Shown here: piece by piece, positions 56,879-64,000 of the stretch
Position numbering within the stretch: position 1 is the first letter of the stretch
How the letters are laid out: each line of letters starts with the position of its first letter
Virus record (IMG/VR): IMGVR_UViG_3300027759_000070
Span: 1 to 64,000 of that record
Strand: one strand, 5' to 3'
DNA length: 64,000 bases
From: a virus
Translations under genes and position numbers: made by a program
The notes under the pieces: model-generated
What the model was told of the DNA's origin: nothing
What the model saw: the letters and a program-made list of their open reading frames with translations, nothing else
Databases searched by the model: none

Positions 56879-57337
56879 TTATTTATCTTTCTTTATATAC
56901 TTTTTGTAAAAGTATCCTTCTTGGACGGGTTCTTCTGATTTTTTATTGTAAAAATCATCAACCTCTTGTACCGCATCTTCGATTTCTCCTAAACCTTGGG
57001 CAGAAGTCTGTGATAAAGATGCTTTTTTAATTGTGTTTAATAGTGTAGATATCTTTGGTGGATATTTTGCCTGACCCATTCTTTGTTCATTTCTTAAAAA
57101 GTCTACAATTTTACCCAACAAAGTAACCATTTCGTCCATTGCTGTTTCCACTTGATTGGACATTTTTTCTCCAGCTTTTTCTATGTCATCCCCAGCTTTC
57201 TGTTGATCTGGTGTTGGTCCCCCTACACCCCCAGAAGAACCAGCCTGTGCTTCTGGGGGAGGCATAGCAGCATCTTCTGGAGGAGGTGCTTGTTCTAACA
57301 ATTTGTATGATTTTTTAACTAACTTAGAAAACTTCAT
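56879..57337 (-). CDS. Unknown protein with KLLEQ leader and Pro-rich linker
   Basis: The protein has 152 residues. MKFSKLVKKSYKLLEQ has LLE at 13-15 right before a Pro/Ala/Gly-rich linker, a layout that fits leader removal. A helical region (55-135, IEKAGEKMSNQVETAMDEMVTLLGKIVDFL) and a basic end follow. The family is unknown; a head-internal role is inferred. Confidence 0.6.
   Translation of the reverse strand: MKFSKLVKKSYKLLEQAPPPEDAAMPPPEAQAGSSGGVGGPTPDQQKAGDDIEKAGEKMSNQVETAMDEMVTLLGKIVDFLRNEQRMGQAKYPPKISTLLNTIKKASLSQTSAQGLGEIEDAVQEVDDFYNKKSEEPVQEGYFYKKYIKKDK
56880..56885 (-). promoter_or_regulatory. Late promoter box TAAATA
   Basis: The box overlaps the stop codon of the upstream gene and ends 5 nt before the ATG at 56874. 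Confidence 0.7.
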
Positions 57338-57341
57338 ACGA

Positions 57342-57854
57342 TTATTTATTTAATAGTAACTTAGTTTGTAAACTATTTTTAATTTTTGCCTCTAAATGCT
57401 TTAAATTATTTTTTTCTGTGTATTCTTTAATTTTTTTAAAATTTGTCTCTGGTTTGTTTTGTAATATTTTTTTAAGTTTGTAAATTAATTGAGTGTCAAC
57501 ACTTAACTCTTCCGAAATTACAAATACGTTAAAATTAAATATTTTTATTGACTTATTTAAAATTTTATGTATAATTGCTTTACAAGCTTCTTCCTCAAAT
57601 GTTAAATTTAATATTTTTAAATTTAATTCTTGGTTAAAAACTAAAACATTGTCTATGTTTTGTTTAAAATGAGATAAAATTTCATTTATTATAAAATGTT
57701 TAAATATATTATTAAGATCTCTAGAATTAATATTTATTTTTAAATTATTCTCGTACAAGAAATTAGAAATCTCTAATTCTATTTTTTCTGATAAAAGTAA
57801 ATTTAAACTTATAAGATTTAAATTATATTCTTTAATCTCATGATTGAAAATCAT
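57342..57854 (-). CDS. Unknown Asn/Leu/Ile-rich protein, early promoter
   Basis: The protein has 170 residues from the ATG at 57854. It is very rich in Leu, Ile, Asn and Lys (extremely AT-rich gene), mostly helical, with no known motif. Its strong host-type promoter (TTGACA, 17 nt, TATAAT) sets it apart from the surrounding late genes and suggests action early in infection. The -10 ends 5 nt before the ATG. Confidence 0.6.
   Translation of the reverse strand: MIFNHEIKEYNLNLISLNLLLSEKIELEISNFLYENNLKININSRDLNNIFKHFIINEILSHFKQNIDNVLVFNQELNLKILNLTFEEEACKAIIHKILNKSIKIFNFNVFVISEELSVDTQLIYKLKKILQNKPETNFKKIKEYTEKNNLKHLEAKIKNSLQTKLLLNK
57343..57348 (-). promoter_or_regulatory. Late promoter box TAAATA
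   Basis: The box overlaps the stop codon of the upstream gene and ends 5 nt before the ATG at 57337. Confidence 0.7.
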
Positions 57855-57859
57855 TATCA

Positions 57860-57888
57860 ATTATAACACATCTACTATTCATTGTCAA
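57860..57888 (-). promoter_or_regulatory. Consensus host-type promoter (TTGACA / TGTGT-TATAAT)
   Basis: TTGACA at 57883-57888, 17-nt spacer ending TGTGT, TATAAT at 57860-57865 (minus strand). It is the closest to sigma70 consensus in the window, and the -10 ends 5 nt before the ATG at 57854. Confidence 0.8.
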
Positions 57889-58284
57889 CTACAATTTTAC
57901 TTTTCCTAGTCGAAGATTTATAATTCCATTATAATAATCTTCTTTGAGGAGAACTTCTCTATCAAATTGTTCCTTTGCTTCGTAATAAGCCATTTGACTT
58001 TTATTTGCACAGAACCTTAATATTTCAAAAGTAAACTGGTCTTTACCGTGTTTTAGAATATCTTCGTTAAGTTCTTTAGAAGAACTTGTGTACGTTCTCC
58101 ATTTTGATTCTTTTGTATCTCTTCTAGCCCGTGTTTTTCCTTTTAAAGGCTTTCTTTTAATATTAGATATCATTTGTTTTTTACCTATATACTTTTTATT
58201 CGTAACCGTATTGGTTATTATGTATATAAATCCAAATGAGTTTTCGGGAATTTCTTGATTAGTAATCCAATGACCTAGATCCAT
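57889..58284 (-). CDS. GIY-YIG-like phage protein
   Basis: The protein has 131 residues. FGFIYIITNTVTNKKYIGKKQM is a compact GIY-YIG start, then W.TYTSSSKELNEDILKHGKDQFTFEILRFCANKSQMAYYEAKEQF gives the helix with the Glu. It lacks a separate DNA-binding domain. This short form is conserved in T4-like phages and may be a domesticated nuclease rather than a mobile one. The hexamer TAAGTA lies 5 nt before the ATG. Confidence 0.75.
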   Translation of the reverse strand: MDLGHWITNQEIPENSFGFIYIITNTVTNKKYIGKKQMISNIKRKPLKGKTRARRDTKESKWRTYTSSSKELNEDILKHGKDQFTFEILRFCANKSQMAYYEAKEQFDREVLLKEDYYNGIINLRLGKVKL

Positions 58285-58292
58285 TCAACTAC

Positions 58293-58538
58293 TTACTTCT
58301 TAGATTTGCTTTTTCTATCTTTTTTAGATTCTTTATTAAAGTTTAAATTTCTTTTAATCGGTCCACCAAAAATAGATTTCGGCATAACATTACTTCCTGT
58401 TGCATAACTATCCGTATTACCAAAAGATCCACCAGTATTTCCAATTGGACCAGAAGCAGGAGAACCCATCACACTACCCAATCCACCAGCAGTCATCATT
58501 TCCATTAATTGAGTGTATAATTTATCAAACTTATTCAT
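58293..58538 (-). CDS. Small protein with QLMEM leader and basic tail
   Basis: The protein has 81 residues. MNKFDKLYTQLMEMMTAGG has LME at 11-13 as a possible processing site. A Gly/Ser/Asn-rich middle and a Lys/Arg-rich end follow (NKESKKDRKSKSKK). This is the build of a small packaged DNA-binding protein. Its late promoter overlaps the divergent uvsY promoter. Confidence 0.6.
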   Translation of the reverse strand: MNKFDKLYTQLMEMMTAGGLGSVMGSPASGPIGNTGGSFGNTDSYATGSNVMPKSIFGGPIKRNLNFNKESKKDRKSKSKK

Positions 58539-58566
58539 TGAATTATTTAACTAAATATGGTATAAT
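58538..58566 (+). promoter_or_regulatory. Host-type promoter of the uvsY operon (TTGAAT / TATGG-TATAAT)
   Basis: TTGAAT 58538-58543, 17-nt spacer, TATAAT 58561-58566; the -10 ends 5 nt before the ATG at 58572. Confidence 0.75.
58544..58549 (-). promoter_or_regulatory. Late promoter box TAAATA
   Basis: The box ends 5 nt before the ATG at 58538 and lies in the spacer of the divergent uvsY promoter. Confidence 0.65.
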
Positions 58567-58571
58567 GTATT

Positions 58572-58967
58572 ATGAATTTATATTCTAGATATAAGAAGGA
58601 AATATCTGATGATTTAAAATTTGATGCTTTTAATTTAAAGGAAACTGCAATGTTGGTTCCTTCTAAAAAGCATTTTTGGATAGCAAGATTAAATGATCAT
58701 AGAATCGAAGTTGCAGATCTCAAATCTAAAAAAATTAAGATCATAAAAACTTTGATGCAAAAAGCCGAACAAGCATCTCCAGTAAAATTATCCAAAGCTA
58801 ATTTGGAAAAAATGTTAGAAGAGATGCCAGAAATGTTGGAGTTGGACGCAAAAATAGCCGAACAAGAACATTTGGTTAAATACCTTGAAGATTCTAAATG
58901 GGTTTTTGCATCATTTACAGATGATGTTAAAAACGCGATAGAAACTACCAAGTTAGAACAAATGTAA
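58572..58967 (+). CDS. uvsY: UvsY recombination mediator
   Basis: The protein has 131 residues (T4 UvsY has 137). DDLKFDAFNLKETAMLVPSKKHFWIARLNDHRIEVADLKSKK, then LDAKIAEQEHLVKYLEDSKWVFASFTDDVKNAIE follow the helical plan of UvsY in T4-like phages. It loads UvsX on gp32-coated ssDNA. Placement directly before UvsW, as in T4, supports it. The mRNA is predicted leaderless. Confidence 0.8.
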   Translation: MNLYSRYKKEISDDLKFDAFNLKETAMLVPSKKHFWIARLNDHRIEVADLKSKKIKIIKTLMQKAEQASPVKLSKANLEKMLEEMPEMLELDAKIAEQEHLVKYLEDSKWVFASFTDDVKNAIETTKLEQM

Positions 58968-60415
58968 TGATTAAGTTAGATTTTGATACAAAAAAATGCA
59001 AGGCAATTATTTCTGGAGATAGATTTTTGGAAATAAAAGAGCATTTTTCTGTGGAAAATCCAGCAGCAAAATTTAATCGATCTTTTTATATACCTAAAAG
59101 ATTGTATGCCATAGCTTCTAATGGATACTTTGATATTGGATTATTTGATGAAATAAAAGCATTTTTATTTGAAAAACAATACAAAGTAGAATATGAATAC
59201 ACTCAACCATTTCTTGATGAGTTAACTCCTAAATTGGACAAGCCTTTAATAAAAAGATTGTCTTTGAAGCTTAGAGATTATCAAGAAGAAACTGTTAAAA
59301 GATGCATGTCAGAAGGAAGAGGTATTGCACTATTGGGTACAGGAGCAGGGAAGACGTTAACTATAGCTACTTTGATAGAAAATTTCTATTTGTATGCAAA
59401 AGACGTTAAAAAATTTAAGTGTCTTATTATAGTACCAGATTTGGGTCTTGTCAACCAAACATATAAAGATTTTGAAACTTATAATGTAAGTTTTACACAA
59501 TCAAGATGGACAGGATCAATCAAGCCAGATTTTGAGGCCAACGTGATTATAGCAAATATTGATATCTTACGAAGTAAATTTGATCAAAATGATTGGATCA
59601 AGGACATTGATATCTTAATCGTAGATGAAGCCCATAAAATGGGAAAGGGTAATAAGTCGTCTAAAATTTTAGATAAGATAAAAACTCCAAATAAATTTGG
59701 ATTTACTGGCACACTCCCAACAGATAACATAGACAAATGGAATGTCACGGGAAAAATTGGAGGAGTTCTAATAATTAAAAGTTCATACGAACTAAGAGAA
59801 GAAAAATTCTTAACAACAGTACATGTTAAGATGTTAAATCTTTTATATAGAGATGTTCCAAAACCTATAATTAATACAGGAAATACTACTGATGATTATC
59901 ATAATGAATTAATTTTTATATCAAATAATGAATTTAGAAATAAAGTAATACAGACTACATGTAATAACTTTAAAAATAATATATTAATATTGATTAATAA
60001 TATTAATCATGGTCAGCATTTGTTTGATTTGTTTTCTAAAAATCTACCAGATAAACAAGTATATTTTATCAGAGGAGAAGTGGATGTAGAAGACAGAGAT
60101 AAGGTTAAAGCAATAATGGAAACCTCAAATAATGTAGTTTGTATTGCTATAAGTGCGATATTTTCTACTGGAGTGAATATTAAAAACATTCACATGATTA
60201 TTTTTGCTGCTGGTGGAAAAAGTTTCATCAGAACAGTCCAAAGCATAGGTCGTGGACTTCGTCTAAATGAAAATAAAGACGAATTAATCATTATAGATAT
60301 ATGTGATTTATTAGATTATGGTTCAAATCATGCTGAAAAACGCAAAGAGATATATAATAAAGAAAAAATTACATTTAGTCAACATTTAATTAAAGAAAAA
60401 CAGTTGATAAATTAA
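58967..60415 (+). CDS. uvsW: UvsW recombination DNA-RNA helicase
   Basis: The protein has 482 residues (T4: 502). LKLRDYQEETVKRCM is the Q-like motif, LLGTGAGKT at 122-130 Walker A, IDILIVDEAHKMG motif II, FGFTGTLP motif III and SIGRGLRL motif VI. It processes forks and recombination intermediates and shuts off origin replication. TAATG overlap with uvsY shows translational coupling. Confidence 0.93.
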   Translation: MIKLDFDTKKCKAIISGDRFLEIKEHFSVENPAAKFNRSFYIPKRLYAIASNGYFDIGLFDEIKAFLFEKQYKVEYEYTQPFLDELTPKLDKPLIKRLSLKLRDYQEETVKRCMSEGRGIALLGTGAGKTLTIATLIENFYLYAKDVKKFKCLIIVPDLGLVNQTYKDFETYNVSFTQSRWTGSIKPDFEANVIIANIDILRSKFDQNDWIKDIDILIVDEAHKMGKGNKSSKILDKIKTPNKFGFTGTLPTDNIDKWNVTGKIGGVLIIKSSYELREEKFLTTVHVKMLNLLYRDVPKPIINTGNTTDDYHNELIFISNNEFRNKVIQTTCNNFKNNILILINNINHGQHLFDLFSKNLPDKQVYFIRGEVDVEDRDKVKAIMETSNNVVCIAISAIFSTGVNIKNIHMIIFAAGGKSFIRTVQSIGRGLRLNENKDELIIIDICDLLDYGSNHAEKRKEIYNKEKITFSQHLIKEKQLIN

Positions 60416-60431
60416 AAACATAATGTATAAT
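60404..60431 (+). promoter_or_regulatory. Host-type promoter of gene 55 (TTGATA / TATAAT)
   Basis: TTGATA 60404-60409, 16-nt spacer, TATAAT 60426-60431; the -10 ends 7 nt before the ATG at 60439. Confidence 0.65.
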
Positions 60432-60438
60432 GTTTTTA

Positions 60439-60897
60439 ATGTCAAATGAAGAAAATGTAAAACCAAAAAAGAACAAAGATGCATATTATGTAGATCCCGT
60501 TGTTTTTAAAAATGAAATCAAAGAGTACTATAACACTGCTGTTTGTAATGACTTCTTGGGAGAATGTTTGAATAAAATTGCCGAAGGACTTGGATATAAT
60601 CCCAAATTTATCAATTATTCATACAAAGAAGAAATGATTGGGGATGCATTAATTAAAATGTTCAGCGCATTAAAAAGAAAAAAATTTGACGTTACAACCG
60701 ACACATCACCTTTTGGATATTTCACTACTATAGCATTTCATGCATTCATTAATCGAATTAAAAAGGAAAAGAAACACCATGATACAATTAATGAATACAA
60801 ACAAAGAAAATACGAAGAAGAGATGTCTTCTTCTGAAGGTCATATATACGTCAAGCCGATTTTAGATTCTACTGAAGAAGATCCATTTTGGGATTGA
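60439..60897 (+). CDS. 55: Late-transcription sigma factor gp55
   Basis: The protein has 152 residues from the ATG at 60439. AYYVDPVVFKNEIKEYY, then FINYSYKEEMIGDALIKMFSALKRKKFDV, SPFGYFTTIAFHAFINRIKKEKK match T4-like gp55, which directs RNA polymerase to TATAAATA-type promoters with gp33 and the clamp. This is the factor expected to read the TAAATA boxes listed here. Confidence 0.93.
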   Translation: MSNEENVKPKKNKDAYYVDPVVFKNEIKEYYNTAVCNDFLGECLNKIAEGLGYNPKFINYSYKEEMIGDALIKMFSALKRKKFDVTTDTSPFGYFTTIAFHAFINRIKKEKKHHDTINEYKQRKYEEEMSSSEGHIYVKPILDSTEEDPFWD

Positions 60898-60921
60898 CGA
60901 ATGGAATTTTTAGTGTATGAT
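60894..60921 (+). promoter_or_regulatory. Host-type promoter of gene 47 (TTGACG / TATGAT)
   Basis: TTGACG 60894-60899 overlapping the gene 55 stop, 16-nt spacer, TATGAT 60916-60921; the -10 ends 6 nt before the ATG at 60928. Confidence 0.65.
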
Positions 60922-60927
60922 ATAAGG

Positions 60928-61980
60928 ATGTCGTATTTTAAAAAATCAGAGGTAGCAATATTTTCTGATATCCACATTGGTCTACAGCAGAATTCTAAGT
61001 TTTGGCACGATGTCTCTTGGAAGTGGGCTGAATGGTTCATTCAGGATATCAAGAAAAAGGGTATAAAAGATGTAGTTTTTTGTGGAGATTATTTCCACAC
61101 TAGAGACGAAGTGTCAGTAGACACATTGCACTTCGGTTCTAAACTTTTAGAATTGTTCAAAGATTTTAACGTAATCATGCTGGTTGGAAACCATGATTGC
61201 TTTCTTAAGGATAGTTCTGAAGTAAATTCTATTTCACCATACTCCCAATGGAGTAATATTAAGATTATAGATAAGCTTTGCACAACAGAAGCTTACGACA
61301 AAAGAATTAACTTTGTCCCTTGGGGTACAAAGTACGAAGATATACCGAATGCTGACATTACATTTGGTCATTTTGAAATTAATCTTTATAAAATGAATAC
61401 CTTTGCCATATGTCATGATGGCATTGAAGATGAAGACTTCGTAGAAAAGTCTCCATTAATTATTTCTGGTCACTTCCATTTAAGAGATGAAAGAAATTAT
61501 TCCAATGGTGGGAAGATAATGTATGTAGGGAATCCATTCCAGATGGATTTTAATGATGCGGGTACAGTAAAAGGATACTATACATTAGACTTAAAAACTG
61601 GAAAAACTAATTTTACAGAAAATACACATTCACCAAAACACCAGAGTGTATTACTTTCTGATTTGATTATAGAGAAAACTGTAAACGATAAAGTTAGAAA
61701 ATTATTCCATAACAATTTAGTAAAATTAAAGGTTGATAGGAGAGTAACCCATGATGATATGGAGTTTCTTATTAATGTATTCAAAGGATTAAACCCATCC
61801 CAGTTCAACATCGAATATGAATCCAATTTTTCTGAATTTGATTTAGAAGAAGAAAAGAAAGATTTTTCTGGAATTGATATCCAACAAGCAATAATAGATT
61901 TTATCGAAATGATGGACGCAAACAATAAAAAAGATTTGATTGATTATACTGTAGATTTGTATCAAAAGGTTGCAAAATGA
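60928..61980 (+). CDS. 47: Recombination nuclease subunit gp47 (SbcD/Mre11-like)
   Basis: The protein has 350 residues. Metallophosphoesterase motifs are in order: IFSDIHIGL, VVFCGDYFHTRDE, VGNHDCF, and SGHFHLRDE. The C-terminal capping part binds gp46. The ATG at 60928 begins MSYFKKSEVAIFSD; an upstream in-frame ATG lies before the -10 and is unlikely. The end overlaps gp46 as ATGA. Confidence 0.95.
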   Translation: MSYFKKSEVAIFSDIHIGLQQNSKFWHDVSWKWAEWFIQDIKKKGIKDVVFCGDYFHTRDEVSVDTLHFGSKLLELFKDFNVIMLVGNHDCFLKDSSEVNSISPYSQWSNIKIIDKLCTTEAYDKRINFVPWGTKYEDIPNADITFGHFEINLYKMNTFAICHDGIEDEDFVEKSPLIISGHFHLRDERNYSNGGKIMYVGNPFQMDFNDAGTVKGYYTLDLKTGKTNFTENTHSPKHQSVLLSDLIIEKTVNDKVRKLFHNNLVKLKVDRRVTHDDMEFLINVFKGLNPSQFNIEYESNFSEFDLEEEKKDFSGIDIQQAIIDFIEMMDANNKKDLIDYTVDLYQKVAK

Positions 61981-63785
61981 AAAAAATTAATTTCCAAAAA
62001 ATAAGTATTAAAAACTTTTTATCTTTTGGTGAAATCCCTGTAGTCCTAGAGTTTAAAACTGGATTACATATTATTACTGGGATAAACAGAGATAAATCTG
62101 ATAGACAAAATGGATTAGGAAAATCTGCAATGATGGAATCATTGTATTTTTGTATTTTCGGGACAACTATACGAGACTTGAAAAAGGATTTAATTCCAAA
62201 TGCATTTACTAATGGTGTTTGTGAAGTTATATTAGATTTTGAAGTAGTGTCTGGTAAAAAGAAAGATTCGTATAAAGTCATTAGAACTTTGAATCCTTCT
62301 AAATTATATTTTTATAAAAATGATCAAGATGTAACAAGAGATTCAATCAAAAATACTGAAGAAGATTTGCATACTATATTACATGCTTCTCCTAGTGTTT
62401 TTGAAAATTGTGTTATTATGACCCTTAATAACACAATTCCATTCATGGCTAAGGCCAAAGCAGATAAAAGAAAGTTCATTGAAAGTATTTTCAATTTGGA
62501 TATTTTCAGTAAAATGCTTTCAAAAATTAAAGAAGAACATACAGAAAAAAAGAAAGAGTATGAAATTGAACTTACAAAGATGGAAGAGTCGGAACGATCT
62601 TTGAAGAATTTAACTATACAACGAGATACTATTCTATCCAATCGTAAAAATAAAAATTTAATTTATGAAAAAAGAAAAGTAGATAATCTGGAAGAAAAAC
62701 AAAGATTTTCGGAAGAACTGGATAAACATGAAGTTTGTAATTTAGAAGAAATTAAAACTAATCTCAAGAATCTGAAAAAAGCTAAACTTTCAGTAGAAGA
62801 AAATATCGATAAATTGAATGATGAACGGTCTTCGTTGAGAGCAACAGCAAGTCATAACGAGAAACTTTTGCCTAAAATTGGTGTGTCTGGATCTTCTTGT
62901 CCAGTATGTCTGCGTTCTGTTAATGAGCATGATAAAGAATACATAAAAGAAGAGAAGTTAAAGATTAACGATATCATTATTAAATTAAATAATGATATTA
63001 AAGTTCTTGATGAAAAAATAGAAACACTGAAGTCTAATAAAAGTAAATTAGAAAAGGCATACGAGAAGTATAATAAAAAGATCAGTCAAATAGAAGTGGC
63101 TGAACAAAAAAAGAAAAGCATAAAGGATAGAATCAAACAATTAGATACTTGGTTAATTCAACTTGATTCTGACATAGAAGAATTGAAGTCTGAAAAAACT
63201 GAAGCAGATCCATTTCTAAAAACACAAATAGACATCATACAAACCATCAAGGATTCTGTTAATAAATGCAGATATGATTTAAATTTGATGGATACGGTAA
63301 AATTTATTGTATCTGAAGATGGTGTAAAATCTTATATAGTTAAAAAGATTTTACAGATGTTTAATGATAGACTTAGATATTATCTATCAAAGATGGATGC
63401 AAACTGTATCTGTAATTTTAATGAATACTTCGAAGAGGAAATTGTAAACGAAAAGAATAAAATTTGTTCTTATTTTAATTTTTCTGGTGCAGAAAGAAAA
63501 AATATTGATTTCTCATGTTTGTTTACTTTCATGGATATCAGAAGACTCCAAGGAAATGTTACATATAATATTAGTATATATGATGAATTATTTGATAGTT
63601 GTTTAGATGAAAAAGGTATCGATCTTGTTACCAAAATAATTAAAGAACGAGTAGAAAAATATAATGAATGCGTTCTGGTTATCTCACACAGAAAAGAAAG
63701 CGTGAAATCATCTACGGGGGATGTTATATTTTTAGAGAAAAAAGACGGGATTACATCAAGGATAGATTATAATCCATTCTTGTAA
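61977..63785 (+). CDS. 46: Recombination nuclease subunit gp46 (SbcC/Rad50-like)
   Basis: The protein has 602 residues. Walker A is in NGLGKSAMMESLYFCIFG near 45-62, long coiled coils flank a zinc hook CPVC (around residue 308), and the C-terminal ATPase lobe has a divergent signature followed by CVLVISHRKES. With gp47 it trims DNA ends for recombination-driven replication and breaks down host DNA. Length is close to T4 gp46 (560). It is coupled to gene 47 by a 4-nt overlap. Confidence 0.95.
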   Translation: MKKINFQKISIKNFLSFGEIPVVLEFKTGLHIITGINRDKSDRQNGLGKSAMMESLYFCIFGTTIRDLKKDLIPNAFTNGVCEVILDFEVVSGKKKDSYKVIRTLNPSKLYFYKNDQDVTRDSIKNTEEDLHTILHASPSVFENCVIMTLNNTIPFMAKAKADKRKFIESIFNLDIFSKMLSKIKEEHTEKKKEYEIELTKMEESERSLKNLTIQRDTILSNRKNKNLIYEKRKVDNLEEKQRFSEELDKHEVCNLEEIKTNLKNLKKAKLSVEENIDKLNDERSSLRATASHNEKLLPKIGVSGSSCPVCLRSVNEHDKEYIKEEKLKINDIIIKLNNDIKVLDEKIETLKSNKSKLEKAYEKYNKKISQIEVAEQKKKSIKDRIKQLDTWLIQLDSDIEELKSEKTEADPFLKTQIDIIQTIKDSVNKCRYDLNLMDTVKFIVSEDGVKSYIVKKILQMFNDRLRYYLSKMDANCICNFNEYFEEEIVNEKNKICSYFNFSGAERKNIDFSCLFTFMDIRRLQGNVTYNISIYDELFDSCLDEKGIDLVTKIIKERVEKYNECVLVISHRKESVKSSTGDVIFLEKKDGITSRIDYNPFL

Positions 63786-63788
63786 AAG

Positions 63789-63823
63789 AAAAAGGGAGCA
63801 GAAATAAATCTGCTCCCTTTTTT
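63789..63823. terminator. Bidirectional terminator between gp46 and the convergent gene
   Basis: AAAAAGGGAGCAGA and TCTGCTCCCTTTTT form a 14-bp stem with loop AATAAA; both strands have a U tract. Confidence 0.9.
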
Positions 63824-63837
63824 AATGTCTTAATAGT

Positions 63838-64000
63838 TTATGTCTGTGATACAAATGAGTAGAGTTCTTCGGCTCTAGCCAAGATATCCGAAGTCTTCGG
63901 ATATAAAGAATCTACTAATGTAACATCATAAACTTCATTTTTTTTGTCTGCGTTTACTCTATGTGTGTCTAGCTTTTGGTGGTACGTTCCAACCAAATCG
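63838..64000 (-). CDS. C-terminal part of an unknown protein (5' partial)
   Basis: An open frame runs from the window edge to TAA at 63838-63840 and gives 53 residues, with NEVYDVTLVDSLYPKTSDILARAEELYSFV near the end. The frame shows normal phage codon use and ends next to a bidirectional terminator. The family cannot be told from this part. A 10-bp perfect inverted repeat with a 1-nt centre (63884-63904) lies within it. Confidence 0.6.
   Translation of the reverse strand, partial: DLVGTYHQKLDTHRVNADKKNEVYDVTLVDSLYPKTSDILARAEELYSFVSQT

Noticed and set aside
57889-58284. GIY-YIG-like gene as a mobile homing element
   Set aside because: It lacks a DNA-binding domain and looks like the short conserved phage form; mobility is not supported.
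63884-63904. 10-bp inverted repeat as a second terminator of gp46
   Set aside because: It lies within coding sequence, has a 1-nt centre and no U tract, and a strong terminator already stands at 63789-63823.
1-64000. tRNA genes, CRISPR arrays, IS elements or integration genes
   Set aside because: Reading both strands of the intergenic gaps, which are nearly all under 100 nt, showed none.

Overview
This window is part of a strictly lytic, AT-rich, T4-like myovirus genome, probably assembled from a metagenome. T4-type genes recognised from their protein sequence include prohead protease gp21, scaffold gp22, major capsid gp23, portal gp20, head-completion gp4, a gp5-like baseplate spike, UvsY, UvsW, late sigma factor gp55, nuclease pair gp47/gp46 and clamp-loader subunit gp62. 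There are no tRNA genes, CRISPR arrays or integration genes. The first ~360 bases are GC-rich and unlike the rest, and may be an assembly joint.

Layout: 0.4-9 kb holds small genes on both strands, many starting with a short peptide that resembles the T4 capsid-targeting sequence. Among them are a RelA/SpoT-fold protein, a 2H phosphoesterase, a PD-(D/E)XK nuclease and a GP88-like protein. 9-17.3 kb (+) is metabolic: a Tat-exported DUF1501 protein, NrdB-NrdA, a membrane-anchored PAS protein, ClpP and ThyX. 17.3-33.9 kb (mostly -) is the virion module, with GIY-YIG and HNH homing endonucleases beside the capsid and portal genes and a probable u-spanin. 33.9-39.6 kb (-) has an HARP-SNF2 helicase, a DinG/XPD-like helicase, a GroES-like co-chaperonin and gp62. 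39.6-52 kb (-) is one tightly packed operon for surface-glycan building: GDP-mannose 3,5-epimerase, UDP-GlcNAc 2-epimerase, a nucleotidyltransferase, about six glycosyltransferases, four methyltransferases, a cupin, a GDPD-like protein and a RuBisCO-like protein. 52-58.5 kb has a fibre-like protein, an AAA-type kinase, a Nudix hydrolase, PhoH and another set of capsid-targeted small proteins including a retropepsin-like protease. 58.5-63.8 kb (+) is the recombination and late-transcription operon.

The most striking feature is promoter geometry. A TAAATA late-promoter box lies exactly 5 nt before the start codon of 29 genes, and 6-7 nt before 7 more. Host-type promoters, with -35 TTGAnn and mostly a TGTGn-TAnnAT extended -10, place their -10 5-7 nt before the start codon. 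Given the known T4 and sigma70 start distances, transcription would begin on the A of the AUG, so leaderless mRNA looks like the rule. Two perfect 16-bp palindromes act as paired divergent promoters, and one of them contains both start codons.

Host: the lipoprotein u-spanin implies a Gram-negative envelope. The DUF1501 gene, a family expanded in Planctomycetota and Verrucomicrobiota, and the scarcity of Shine-Dalgarno sites suggest a host in or near those phyla. This is inference, not proof.
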